Of a stretch of 64,000 nt of DNA, positions 55,688 through 64,000 are shown piece by piece; positions within the stretch are counted from its first letter, which is position 1, and every line of letters starts with the position of its first letter. A program made the position numbers and the translations under genes. This DNA is from Ceratotherium simum simum (taxonomy: Eukaryota; Chordata; Mammalia; Perissodactyla; Rhinocerotidae): the NCBI RefSeq assembly GCF_000283155.1, contig NW_004454181.1:20213792-20277791 (forward strand), read 5' to 3'. A model generated the notes under the pieces. It was not told the origin of the DNA, ran no database searches, and saw nothing but the letters and a program-made list of their open reading frames with translations.

Positions 55688-55990
55688 CATTCATTCATTT
55701 AGTATCTCAACAAATATTTATTGAGCGCCTACTATGCAACATGCACTGGACTGTGTGCTGGTGTATAGGAACCACAAGACATGGTCCCAGATCAGAATCT
55801 ACAGCCCAGAAGAAGACACAAATATTAAACAGACAAGCACACCAACAAATAAAATGATGGTGAAAATGCAGTGAAGGAAACCAAACAGGATACTATGGAG
55901 AGAATAATCGGGGAAGCTCACCTAGGATCCAGTGCTCAGGACAAGGCATCTCTGAGGAGGCAATCTCTGAGCAGACACCCGAGGGATGCT
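55688..55990 (-). repeat. L2 LINE, antisense 3' end
   Basis: CATTCATTCATTTAGTATCT, CAACAAATATTTATTGAGCG, CCTACTATGCAACATGCACT, AGGATACTATGGAGAG, GCATCTCTGAGGAGGCAATC, TCTGAGCAGACACCCGAGGG. Confidence 0.82.
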
Positions 55991-56044
55991 TGAGTTCTCC
56001 ATAAGAACAGCACAGAGACTTCTCTTATAATTCTGTTCCTGGTC

Positions 56045-56800
56045 CCCATTCCAGGTTTTCATTTGTCCCAAATCATGCTTAATATTTTTTAATTATAAAA
56101 CTAAATATACTTATTATAGAACATTTAGAAACTCAAAAAAAAGATAAAAGAAGAAAAATTAAATTGCCCACACACTCATACTCCCATTATTGCTAACTGG
56201 TACATTTATATATATATACACTATCATAAAAGGAAACTTTTATTATTGAAAAGAAAATGTATGGACATGGTAAAAAAAAATCCAAGGCATAAAAAATGCA
56301 CAGTAAAAATTAAGTTATTCTTCCGCTCTAGCCACTACCACCCCCAGTTTTATTCCCCAGAGTAACAGTTTTTGTGTGGACTTCAAGAAATATATACATT
56401 TTTTACACAAAATGATATCATTCTACAGATTCTATTCTGCTCCTTACTTGATCATCTAACAATATTTCCTGAGAAAGCAAGCATAGATAATCTTTATTCT
56501 TTTTTAATGACTATTAAGGCCTATTTTTACATAGCTGAGACCACATCATATAATAATCTTGCATCCTGCTTTTTCACTTAATGTTACATCATTAAAAATT
56601 CTTCATTTAAAATTATTTGTAAAATTTTTTTAAATGTTTTAATGACTGCAAAACATTCCACTATATGAGTAAGCCATAATTTATATAAATATTACCTAAT
56701 TATGAATAGTTAAAATATTTTAGAAAATTTTATTAATGGCTTCAATGAACATTATGCATAAAGCTATCCTTTGCTATGTTTCTCTACTTATAGAATTTTG
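56045..56800 (-). repeat. Old L1 fragment, antisense
   Basis: AT-rich reverse-strand L1 words: AAAATTATTTGTAAAATTTT, CATTCCACTATATGAGTAAG, CCATAATTTATATAAATATT, CTTCAATGAACATTATGCAT, CCACATCATATAATAATCTT. No frame intact. The open frame 56372-56581 is within it. Confidence 0.6.
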
Positions 56801-57384
56801 AATTCATTTCTATAAGAATTTATTGAGACCTCTCATGAACCCAGCATTGTTCCCTAGTCTACTACAATACCAAAGATAAAAATGACGTGCATATTAATAA
56901 CATTAAGAATAAGAAGAATATGCACTGTGCTAAATACAAATGCTCTCTGGATGATCCCATCTCCAAGTGGCCTAAATCAGCTCTGCTCTAGGCAGTAAGA
57001 CTAATAATTCCTGTTCTTTCTATTTTTGCTGTCTGACTTATTCCTCCCACAACTGACCTTTGCTCACGAATAGAGTGATAAGATAGAGAGCGTCAAGGGC
57101 TCAGAAAAGAGGGCAAAGGAGGCTACTTGGCCAGCTTAGATTCTAGGCCTCAGTCTCCCTCTGTCTTAGGAAAGATGTCCTCCATGTGGCCCAGAGGGTT
57201 CTACACTAGGGTAGGAGGCCAAGCCCAAGCTGGTAATAAAATGTTCCTTTATCCGGCCTTATTGTGGGCATACATCTTTTGGGAATCTCACTGGGATTGG
57301 GGAGGTATAGCTGAGACCAGATGGAATTTGGATGCCTACCTAATACCTCCAGTAGATAGTTCTCTATCCATTTGCACATAATTA

Positions 57385-57612
57385 CTGGCTCAGTATATAT
57401 GAGTGTAGGTTCTGGAACCAGGGGGTCACTACTTCCTAGACAAGTTATTTAATCTCTCTGTGGCTCCAATGTCCTCATCTTTAAGATGATGATAATAATA
57501 GAAACTACTTTAAAGGACTAATGTGAGAATTTCATGAGTTAATTTCATGTAAGTAATTTAGAACCATGTCTGGGACATCATAAGCACTCAATAAATGTTT
57601 ATCATTATAATT
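57385..57612 (+). repeat. MIR SINE
   Basis: ATGAGTGTAGGTTCTGGAAC, CTAGACAAGTTATTTAATCT, CTCTGTGGCTCCAATGTCCT, CATCTTTAAGATGATGATAA, ACATCATAAGCACTCAATAA. Near full-length. Confidence 0.88.
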
Positions 57613-57955
57613 TATAACAGGTGGAAAATGAAGTCGAGCACTTAAGTTTTTAAAAACTCATTAAATTCCAACAGCATGATAGAAGAAGCCCAAAAGCAAT
57701 CAAATACTTTACAAAATCAACTGTAAATATTCAAAATTCTTCAACATATTATTTGAGCATGGGACCAGGAGGAACATGGTTAGAATGAAGTAGGGAAACA
57801 TTGCTTGATGTGTTGAATTGTTAAGACCAAGGACTAGACCAAGCCATATGGACTTCCCTTCATGTATCACATGGACTCATAATACAGGAGGTACTACTTA
57901 TTACTTCAATCGTTTCAATTACCCAATCCTATTTCTAATTCTTCTAGGAAGGGAG
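57613..57955. other. No recognised feature
   Basis: No exon or repeat named. Confidence 0.4.
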
Positions 57956-57959
57956 TGGG

Positions 57960-58425
57960 GTATAAATTTCTCTTAAAGAGATTCCAGGTAAAGGGAATCA
58001 TATGAGCCAAGCACGAAAACATGGAAGTATACTGTGTGCTCAAAGGATGACAAATGGCTCACTGGAGATGATACTAGAGCCTTTCACATGGTTGAAGTCG
58101 GAATCTAGCAGAAGAAGATGATCCTAAAAAATTGGAATTGGGTCACAATATGCAGGGCTTCTAAGTCCACATAGAAGTGACAGCACTTATCCAACAAATG
58201 TAAGAAAAGGGATATTCTTCATATTTCTTTTTTAAATAACATAATATGTGGCCATGTAGCAAATGTACCAAAAGGCAGAAAAATAAGTGGCAAAAAGGCT
58301 ATCTTAAGGTTGTTACTAAGAATCTAGATGAGAGATGATGAGAATCTGATGTAGGGTGGTCCAAGAGGAAGAGAAGAAGGCATGGGAGACATTTCAGAGA
58401 TAGAAGCAATGATCTTAGTGACTGT
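57960..58425 (-). repeat. Probable diverged L2, antisense
   Basis: GGAATCATATGAGCCAAGCA, GGAAGTATACTGTGTGCTCA, TAGATGAGAGATGATGAGAA, TGTAGGGTGGTCCAAGAGGA, GAGACATTTCAGAGATAGAA, ATGATCTTAGTGACTG: L2 reverse strand with strong divergence. Confidence 0.5.
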
Positions 58426-58769
58426 TTCACGTCATAGGCAAAAGAAAGAGAGAACAGTTAAAGTTGTTCCAAAGCATCGTGTCAGAAAGACGAGAGATTA
58501 GAACACAGCACAGTGAAGTGTTGGTGGTTAGGAAACGTTCATTGCAAATAAAAGTGTTGCAAAGGGCATGTTCTGGTGGTATTGAGCTGCAGAGGAATCC
58601 CTGGATATCTAACTCACTGGGTTCCCCTAGGGTCAGGAGACACCTGAAGCGGAGAGAAAGTTGTTGAAACCAGACATGGAGGATGCACCAGAGATACTCT
58701 TTACCCATTTGACTACTATGCCAAGTATTGTTCCTGCCAATAAGAATATCCACTTCATTGCCTTCCAAT

Positions 58770-58965
58770 GCTGTGACATTCTCCCAAACCCTCCACATTG
58801 TCTCTCTGTACCTCCCGCCACGATGTTATAATGTTATAATTATCTGTTCCTCTACCTATTTTCCTCTAGACTATGAGCTTATTGGCAAGGAATGTATCTT
58901 AATTAGCTCCATAATATCAATACCTAGCACAATGTCCAGCACACAAGCTGCAATCAGAATTCTAT
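58770..58965 (+). repeat. L2 LINE 3' end
   Basis: CCTCTAGACTATGAGCTTAT, TGGCAAGGAATGTATCTTAA, AATATCAATACCTAGCACAA, TGTCCAGCACACAAGC. A perfect tandem 8-mer ATGTTATA x2 lies at about 58822-58837. Confidence 0.65.
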
Positions 58966-59445
58966 GATGCAGGATCCCTTTATTGCCTAATATACAAAGA
59001 TAATCACATGCAGTTGCATTAGCTCCTCACAGATAGTTGCAGTGTTAATGTTCCCTGACCTGTTGAAATTGATAGAAGGAGATGTATAGTCAGACCAGTT
59101 TTAATCAAGACACTTAGACGTTGTCTGCTGCACTCTAAATGCACTATAGACCCATCTGCCTTTTCTCATATTCTTGCCACAGCCATTTTGTTGTCACTAT
59201 TTCTGGAGTTCCACAAGGAAAATTTTAAAAATCTCTACCCTACCAATATCCAGAAAAATAGCAACAAAGAAAGTGAAGACCAAACTCAAAATGAAAAGCT
59301 GATGACAAGCAATATATTTTTCTATTTTAATTATTTTATTTATAAACCTGCTAGAGATCTGAATGGACTGTAAAGAGTATGCCAAGATTTCGAGATTTAA
59401 TTTGGGCTTTACAAGCAATGAAAGCAAATGAGGCATTCATCTCAA
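58966..59445. other. No recognised feature
   Basis: No named repeat. Opposing open frames at 59188-59436 have no signature. Confidence 0.4.
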
Positions 59446-59449
59446 AGTA

Positions 59450-59545
59450 ATTTCTCAACTGTTATTACCGTCCTCGGTGCATTGACAAGGAAACCAAGAC
59501 ACAGACTCAAGAAGTAAACAGTCCAAAGCCACAGGCAGAATCTGG
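59450..59545 (-). repeat. MIR SINE fragment, antisense
   Basis: TTATTACCGTCCTCGGTGCA, GACAAGGAAACCAAGACACA, GTCCAAAGCCACAGGCAGAA: reverse MIR core, diverged. Confidence 0.58.
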
Positions 59546-59589
59546 GGAGGGTAGGAAATGGAATAGAATTCCTAATTCTGAGCATAGAC

Positions 59590-59752
59590 CAATGGCTCTT
59601 AACCTTTAGTGGGCAGAAAAATCACCTGGCACACTTGTTTTAAATGCAGATTCCTAGGCCCCAGCCCAGACCTGGTAAATCAGACTCAGGAGGCTGCACT
59701 TTTCCAGGCTTCCCAGGTGATTCTTATGAACACCTAAATTTGAATGCCACTG
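59590..59752 (+). mobile_element. MER5-type hAT-Charlie MITE
   Basis: Starts CAATGGCTCTTAACCTTTAG and ends TTGAATGCCACTG, near-inverted ends of the MER5A/B family (CAGTGGTTCT...CCACTG). Inside, AAAATCACCTGGCACACTTG, CAGATTCCTAGGCCCCAGCC, TAAATCAGACTCAGGAGGCT and CCCAGGTGATTCTTATGAAC follow family order. No 8-bp target duplication is clear. No transposase. Confidence 0.85.
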
Positions 59753-59759
59753 ATCAAGG

Positions 59760-60100
59760 GTCAGAAGCCATACCACGAGAAACACTACATTAGACTCTTC
59801 AAGTGGTTCTGCTTTATTTGGCTTGATCAGAATGCCACTTTGTGAAGAGTCTGAAGGAAGGCAGCAAGCAGGGATTATGGGAGGCTCTCCCCAGTAAGCC
59901 CTCTGGCTCTCCACCACATTCCATTTTAGCAATGTAGTAAAAAGCCAGGCCTGGTAAACACAAACCAGCCCCACACACACCCATCCCCACGTCCCCAACA
60001 CTGTTGTGCAGACCCAGGAACTTTCCCTTTGGGCCGGCTTCTGAAAAGCTGCTGTGATGGGACAGCTCCCCATTCCCAATCCTTCCTGCAAGTTTTTTTT
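59760..60100. other. No recognised feature
   Basis: No named repeat. Antisense open frames (59654-60114) extend into the MER5 element and have no signature. Confidence 0.4.
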
Positions 60101-60104
60101 TGTT

Positions 60105-60690
60105 CTCTGTACAATTAATTAGCTAATAATTTTTGCTTCTGATCCATTCCTCATTAAAAAGCTGAATCCCCGAGTTGGAGCTGTCAGAACAAAGGTGGGA
60201 GAATTTATGTCTTAATTTTGGTTCATTATGGCAGGAAGACTCTTGCTCCCATCACTTTCTCTCCTCAGCCCCTCCCCTCTGAGCTCTGATGGCTCTGTGA
60301 CCCTAAACGCCTCTCACGCGGCAGCCGCCATGGAGGCTCTGTCTCTGCCCTTTATCTTCTGCCGCCTCATTAAGAGAAATGAACCTGAGTCTGAGAAAGA
60401 CGACACAGGGGAAATAAAAATGTAATCCCTTGGTGCCACCTATAATGAATTGTTATGAAAACCATGAAAATATCTGTCTGCAGATATTGTTCTTTGATTT
60501 GAAGTCAGTGTTGTAAGCAGTAATTTTTGTCATTAAAGCTGTTAATCTGCTCAGCGCTCCTCATAAGTTTTTATGAAGAAAAACAGCCCTGCTGCCTCCC
60601 CACTCATTGCAGCGTACTTTGGAGGCCAACACACATGCAGAGCACCATGGAATAATTAGCTTTAATTATGGCTGATACTGCTGTCTGTTG
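60105..60690. promoter_or_regulatory. Candidate conserved noncoding element
   Basis: About 585 bp with no repeat I can name. Many TAAT cores: ACAATTAATTAGCTAATAAT (60110-60129), GGAATAATTAGCTTTAATTA (60649-60668), TCATTATGGC. Around 60300-60335 there is a CpG-containing GGCAGCCGCCATGG segment, uncommon in this AT-rich stretch. This is the sort of sequence seen in developmental enhancers, but conservation and activity cannot be judged here. Confidence 0.35.
60330..60425 (+). CDS. Small open frame with optimal start context (speculative)
   Basis: ATG at 60330 sits in a perfect Kozak context (GCCGCCATGG) and opens a 31-codon frame beginning MEALSLPFIFCRLIKRNEPE and ending at a TAA at 60423-60425. 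A longer version of the same frame begins at 60228. The product has no recognised domain and is half basic/acidic. A pyrimidine-rich run ending in CAG at 60268 could be a 3' splice site upstream, but I see no convincing donor. Most likely a chance feature of the surrounding low-repeat block. Confidence 0.12.
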   Translation: MEALSLPFIFCRLIKRNEPESEKDDTGEIKM

Positions 60691-60884
60691 CAAGTAGAGA
60701 GACTTCATGCTGCTAGGGCTGGGGATGGGCCTGCTCAGCCTTCGCAAGGCCAGAGGAGAGAGGCCCACAGCTTCGAGTCTGGGCTCTCAACCACAGCCGA
60801 CCACAAACACCGTACACCACACTCCAGCCAGGGCAGATGCACTCTGGCCACCACATACTCATACCCAAGCGTGAACATGCACAT

Positions 60885-61270
60885 TCACGTGCTCACACAC
60901 ACACACACCTCACAACATATACACACACACAACTCCATCTCTCTCATCCCCCAATCATCATGCCCAAGTTCAACCACCACAAACACCCATACCATTCATG
61001 ATCCACATACACTTCTAATCACAACATATGTATACCAAGTCATGATAAGACATGCACGAACTAAGACAGGCACCACAAAAACTCAGCTTACCCGACCAGC
61101 TACAGCAGCATAAACATTCAACTATATCACATACATATCCCCATTCCCTCAGCTGCAACCCACACCACCACAATGTGGTGCCTGTGGGTTCACAGGCACC
61201 CATATGTGCCTTGATACATAAAGCCAACCCCAAACAGACACATACCCAACTATGAAACACACATCTGTGT
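60885..61270. repeat. CA-rich low-complexity region
   Basis: Short (CA)n tracts at about 60893-60909 and 60921-60931 followed by about 300 bp enriched in CACA, CCAC and CATA words on the + strand. The histidine/threonine-rich frame over 60688-61113 follows from this composition. Confidence 0.7.
61177..61200. other. Perfect 10-bp inverted repeat (hairpin)
   Basis: GGTGCCTGTG, loop GGTT, then exact complement CACAGGCACC. GC-rich stem inside CA-rich sequence; no terminator-like T-run. Confidence 0.85.
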
Positions 61271-61404
61271 GTTAGATCTAAGAGGCAGCCAGATCAATCA
61301 CCCCTATTATGTGAAAAGCCTAGTAATAAGTTCTATAGGAACAAATGTTCTTGACCTCAAAGAACTCATTGTATGGTCAGAAATAAGCATCTAGACTGAA
61401 AACA

Positions 61405-61525
61405 ACTGGCAATTCATTTACCATCTATTGATGCACTGAGCACTGACTATCTGTCAAGCACAGGGCTAGGCGCTATGGAGTCTTCAGAGGTAAATAAGAC
61501 ATGGTCTGTGCCTCAAGAAACTTGT
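61405..61525 (-). repeat. L2 LINE, antisense 3' fragment
   Basis: CATCTATTGATGCACTGAGC, ACTGACTATCTGTCAAGCAC, AGGGCTAGGCGCTATGGAGT, TAAATAAGACATGGTCTGTG, CCTCAAGAAACTTGTGG. Confidence 0.72.
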
Positions 61526-61955
61526 GGTAGACACAGATTGCCTTTCAAGAAAGAATTTGTCCCACCTGCTGGGAGTGCTGTCTGCAGAGAGCCTTTAGCT
61601 GTCTGCTGCTCACACTACATCAACCACAGAGAGCCGCCTCGCCCAAGGTCACTCCCTGCCCAGAGCAGCCACATCTGATGACTGATCATTCTACAGGTAA
61701 AAAGGTCTGACCATTTGGTCAATCAATGCCAGACAACTCTGGCCAGCCACAGCTTCCCTCATCGCTGGAGGTTCTAGTAAGGTCTACATGTCAGGTCAAT
61801 TTCTCCCTCTGCCCACTCCTTCTTCATTTTTCTCCCTTCCACAGATGTTGATCCAAAGGGCATTCCCTAATAAAAATCCTATGCCATTCAACTCTATCTC
61901 AGAGTCTACATCCCACAGAATGCAACCTGTGACAGAGCTAAATTCAACACTATAG
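61526..61955. other. No recognised feature
   Basis: No repeat or exon named. Confidence 0.4.
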
Positions 61956-61959
61956 ATGC

Positions 61960-62260
61960 TATCTACCAAGTAAGAGTATCAGTGAGTAAGTGCTAAGGGG
62001 ATTCTGGAAAGAGGGGAATTGAGTAGTAAGAGAAGGATTTTTGGAGAAGGTAAGATTGAAACTAGGTCTGGAATGATGGTTACCATTACATAGCTGAGGA
62101 AGCATAGAGGTTTTTAGAGAGAAATGACTTTGGCAAAGGCAAAAGAGCAAAAAGTACAAAGTGTGTTCTTACCTCAAGGAAATAGTGAGATGTAAGAATG
62201 AAACCAGACTGTGGACAGAGCTTGAATTGAAATTTTTAAAAAGGGTTGCACTTTATCCAT
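61960..62260 (-). repeat. Possible diverged L2, antisense
   Basis: Weak matches only (GATTGAAACTAGGTCTGGAA, GGCAAAGGCAAAAGAGC, GAAACCAGACTGTGGAC). Low confidence. Confidence 0.3.
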
Positions 62261-62479
62261 TAGACAAATTGACTTCAACATTTGGCATTCCAGATTAACT
62301 ACAAGGGATATGTAACCAAAAGTGCATCTAGCATGGTTATATTTATAGTCATAGAGGGACATCATAAATTCAGGAATATTTAAAAGGAGAGAGAGTAGGT
62401 TATGGTCATATTCAAAAAGACTGGCAACCACTGCTATAGCAAAGGCAATATTAGAGTTCTCTCACTGTGGTCCTCTAGG

Positions 62480-62700
62480 CCATCCATCCATTCAGTATTT
62501 ATTGGGCACATACTGTGAGCAAGTCACATTCCAAATAAGTGCCCTCATGGAGTTTGCCCTCTAGTTGTGAAGACAGACATTAAACCAAGAAATAAACAAA
62601 AATATAGAAAGGACTTCATTTCAGTTGTGATAAAAATGTGAATATAGCGTGTAATACCAACAGACCAGGAGATTCAAACTGACCTAGATTGGGGCAGATT
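62480..62700 (-). repeat. L2 LINE, antisense 3' fragment
   Basis: CATCCATCCATTCAGTATTT, ATTGGGCACATACTGTGAGC, CCCTCATGGAGTTTGCCCTC, TAGTTGTGAAGACAGACATT in reverse L2 order. Confidence 0.78.
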
Positions 62701-63639
62701 AGCAGTTAAAGAAGTTTTCCCTGAAAAATTAAAATTTTAAATGGTGGGACCATTTTAGTACTCAGTACTTAGTTGGGTCCTCAGAGTGCAAAAGTGAATA
62801 AGACCCGTCTGCTACTGAAAACATAGAAGGGGACAGAGATGCAAAACTGTAGGACTGAAGACAAATTTTGCCTATTTCACAACTTTTCCATAGGAAAGCA
62901 CCTACATGGAAAAGGAAAAGTAGCTAATGCCATTTGCTTCATCATGATGACAGGGGCATTATGGATGGATTGCATATATGTGCTTGTGCAGTTTATTTAT
63001 CCCTCCTCAAAGAATATATCCTGGGAAGTGATGGCTTGAGCTGGATTCCTAGTATCAAGTTGACCCAGGTTCATACTCTGCTTAAGTCCTGGGGTGATGC
63101 TGAGGTGAGGAGTCACTGGGATACTGCAACATCAGAAGCAGGAGCTGGAGTTCTGCTGCCACTTCTGGAGTCTAGCCACCTCCACCCCAACTGCAGCCAG
63201 TATGCCTCCTGTTACCAGGGACTTTGTATGGATAAAGCATTTGTCCCAAGCAGACTGAATTTAGAGACATTTGAAGTTCTCCCTTTGTTCCATTTCAACA
63301 GTATTCAAAAATATTTAGCTTTGTTACTGCTTTGAACTAACTTCCTAGGGAGCTTTAAAAGAAGAAAAAAGGCCTTTTATTTGACTCATCACTCCATTAA
63401 ATAATAACATTTGGGTCTAGTTTGAGAGTTCAAAAAATTAGTATTCATTTTTCCAATGATTCATTTAATCAGCTCAGTTCAAGTTCCTGTAGTTGGCCTA
63501 ACCCAGAAGAATCTATACAATGAGGCATCGTGGTTGCTTAGGATTCATCCAAACTTCCCAACTACTCTCCCCTAGGCCTGGATTTATGGGCTCAGGGGGA
63601 AATGGGAAGATGACCCCAGTATGAATAAATGAGAACAGT
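62701..63639. other. Noncoding, no named repeat
   Basis: The open frame 62934-63335 (133 codons) has no recognised domain and no splice context. A short L2-like trace at about 62755-62815. Otherwise nothing identified. Confidence 0.35.
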
Positions 63640-64000
63640 GGGTGAAGTCAAGATAGCGGCGTAGGCAGACTCTGAACTCACCTCCTCCCGTGGACACAGC
63701 CAATTTACAACTACTCGTGGAAAAATTAGCCCTGAGACAGAACTGAAAACTGGATAAGAGGAACTCCTGCAAAAACAGACAATCCTAACTGAGGTAGAAG
63801 AGGCAGAAACTCCCTTCTGGAGAGGAAAAACACCGCCTTCACAAGCCGCAGCGCCTCACGGCCACCAGGGAGCAGCCCAAAGGTCCGCAGCCGTCCCAGG
63901 AGGAGCGGGGCCCTGAGCCGGGGAGCGCCCCCGCTGTGGGCATTTTGTGGACCCAGCACAATCGAGATGAGTGGCAGAATATCTGACTGTGCCTGCTACT
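63640..64000 (+). mobile_element. LINE-1 5' UTR, continues beyond the window
   Basis: From about 63640 the sequence changes to GC- and CpG-rich L1 5' UTR: AAGTCAAGATAGCGGCGTAG, GCAGACTCTGAACTCACCTC, CTCCCGTGGACACAGCC, ACTGAAAACTGGATAAGAGG, AACTCCTGCAAAAACAGAC. This is the start of the perissodactyl L1, whose 5' UTR holds the internal promoter. The early AAGATAGCGGC corresponds to the usual YY1-like AAGATGGCGGC with one change. Since the 5' end is present, the copy may be full length (about 6 kb) beyond the edge, but only the first 360 bp are visible and no ORF1 is seen. Confidence 0.85.

Noticed and set aside
58427..58821. Antisense open frames of 123 and 62 codons
   Set aside because: No domain signature, overlapped by sense frames and adjoining L2 sequence.
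60228..60425. 65-codon frame as a real exon
   Set aside because: A CAG acceptor-like site exists at 60268 but no good donor and no homology; kept only as a speculative small frame from 60330.
60688..61113. 141-codon H/T/S-rich open frame
   Set aside because: Composition follows the CA-rich tract; no domain, no splice or promoter context.
62934..63335. 133-codon open frame near the right end
   Set aside because: No recognisable domain, overlaps another frame at its start, and no bounding splice signals; treated as chance.

Overview
This window is mammalian nuclear DNA from a perissodactyl, most probably an equid. The main evidence is seven tRNA-headed SINEs of the ERE (equine repetitive element) type, on both strands. 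Most are bounded by clear target-site duplications. LINE-1 pieces of the same lineage also occur. The rest is pan-mammalian ancient repeat sequence (MIR, L2, L1M, MER5, MER20, a Tigger-type MITE, old LTR-like elements).

I find no protein-coding gene, no exon I can defend, and no rRNA, functional tRNA or CRISPR array. All open reading frames are short, and the only recognisable protein similarity is to LINE-1 ORF2 (C-terminal part at 34113-34490; degraded pieces near 32480-32830 and, antisense, near 24330-24860 and 56045-56800). The window is therefore intergenic or deep intronic, and no operon or pathway can be reconstructed.

Layout. 0-8 kb: an inverted-repeat (foldback) element split by an ERE, back-to-back MIRs, an LTR-like repeat with an embedded TA/CA microsatellite, and several L2 pieces. 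8-20 kb: MIRs, L2s and a nested cluster (L2 split by an LTR-like element, itself split by a Tigger/MER2-type MITE). 19-25 kb: two EREs, three old L1 pieces and a MIR split by another repeat. 26-32 kb: two consecutive antisense L2 copies, an ERVL-like LTR, a 150-bp polypyrimidine tract and a head-to-head MER20 pair. 32-39 kb: a degraded L1 split by an ERE, a younger 5'-truncated L1 with an 18-bp duplication, a possible poly(A)-tailed retrocopy and a short antisense L1 stub. 39-55 kb: dense MIRs, three EREs and an L2 split by about 1.4 kb of very AT-rich DNA. 55-64 kb: L2, L1, MIR and MER5 remnants, a repeat-free TAATTA-rich block at 60.1-60.7 kb, and at the right edge the 5' end of an L1 that runs out of the window.

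The most useful leads are the head-to-head MER20 pair, the foldback element, the AT-rich insertion inside L2, the possibly full-length L1 at the edge, and a few repeat-free blocks that may be conserved regulatory DNA. I saw no convincing new biological system. Repeat names and boundaries come from recognition by eye. Boundaries marked by target-site duplications are accurate to a few bases; most others are within about 10-40 bases.
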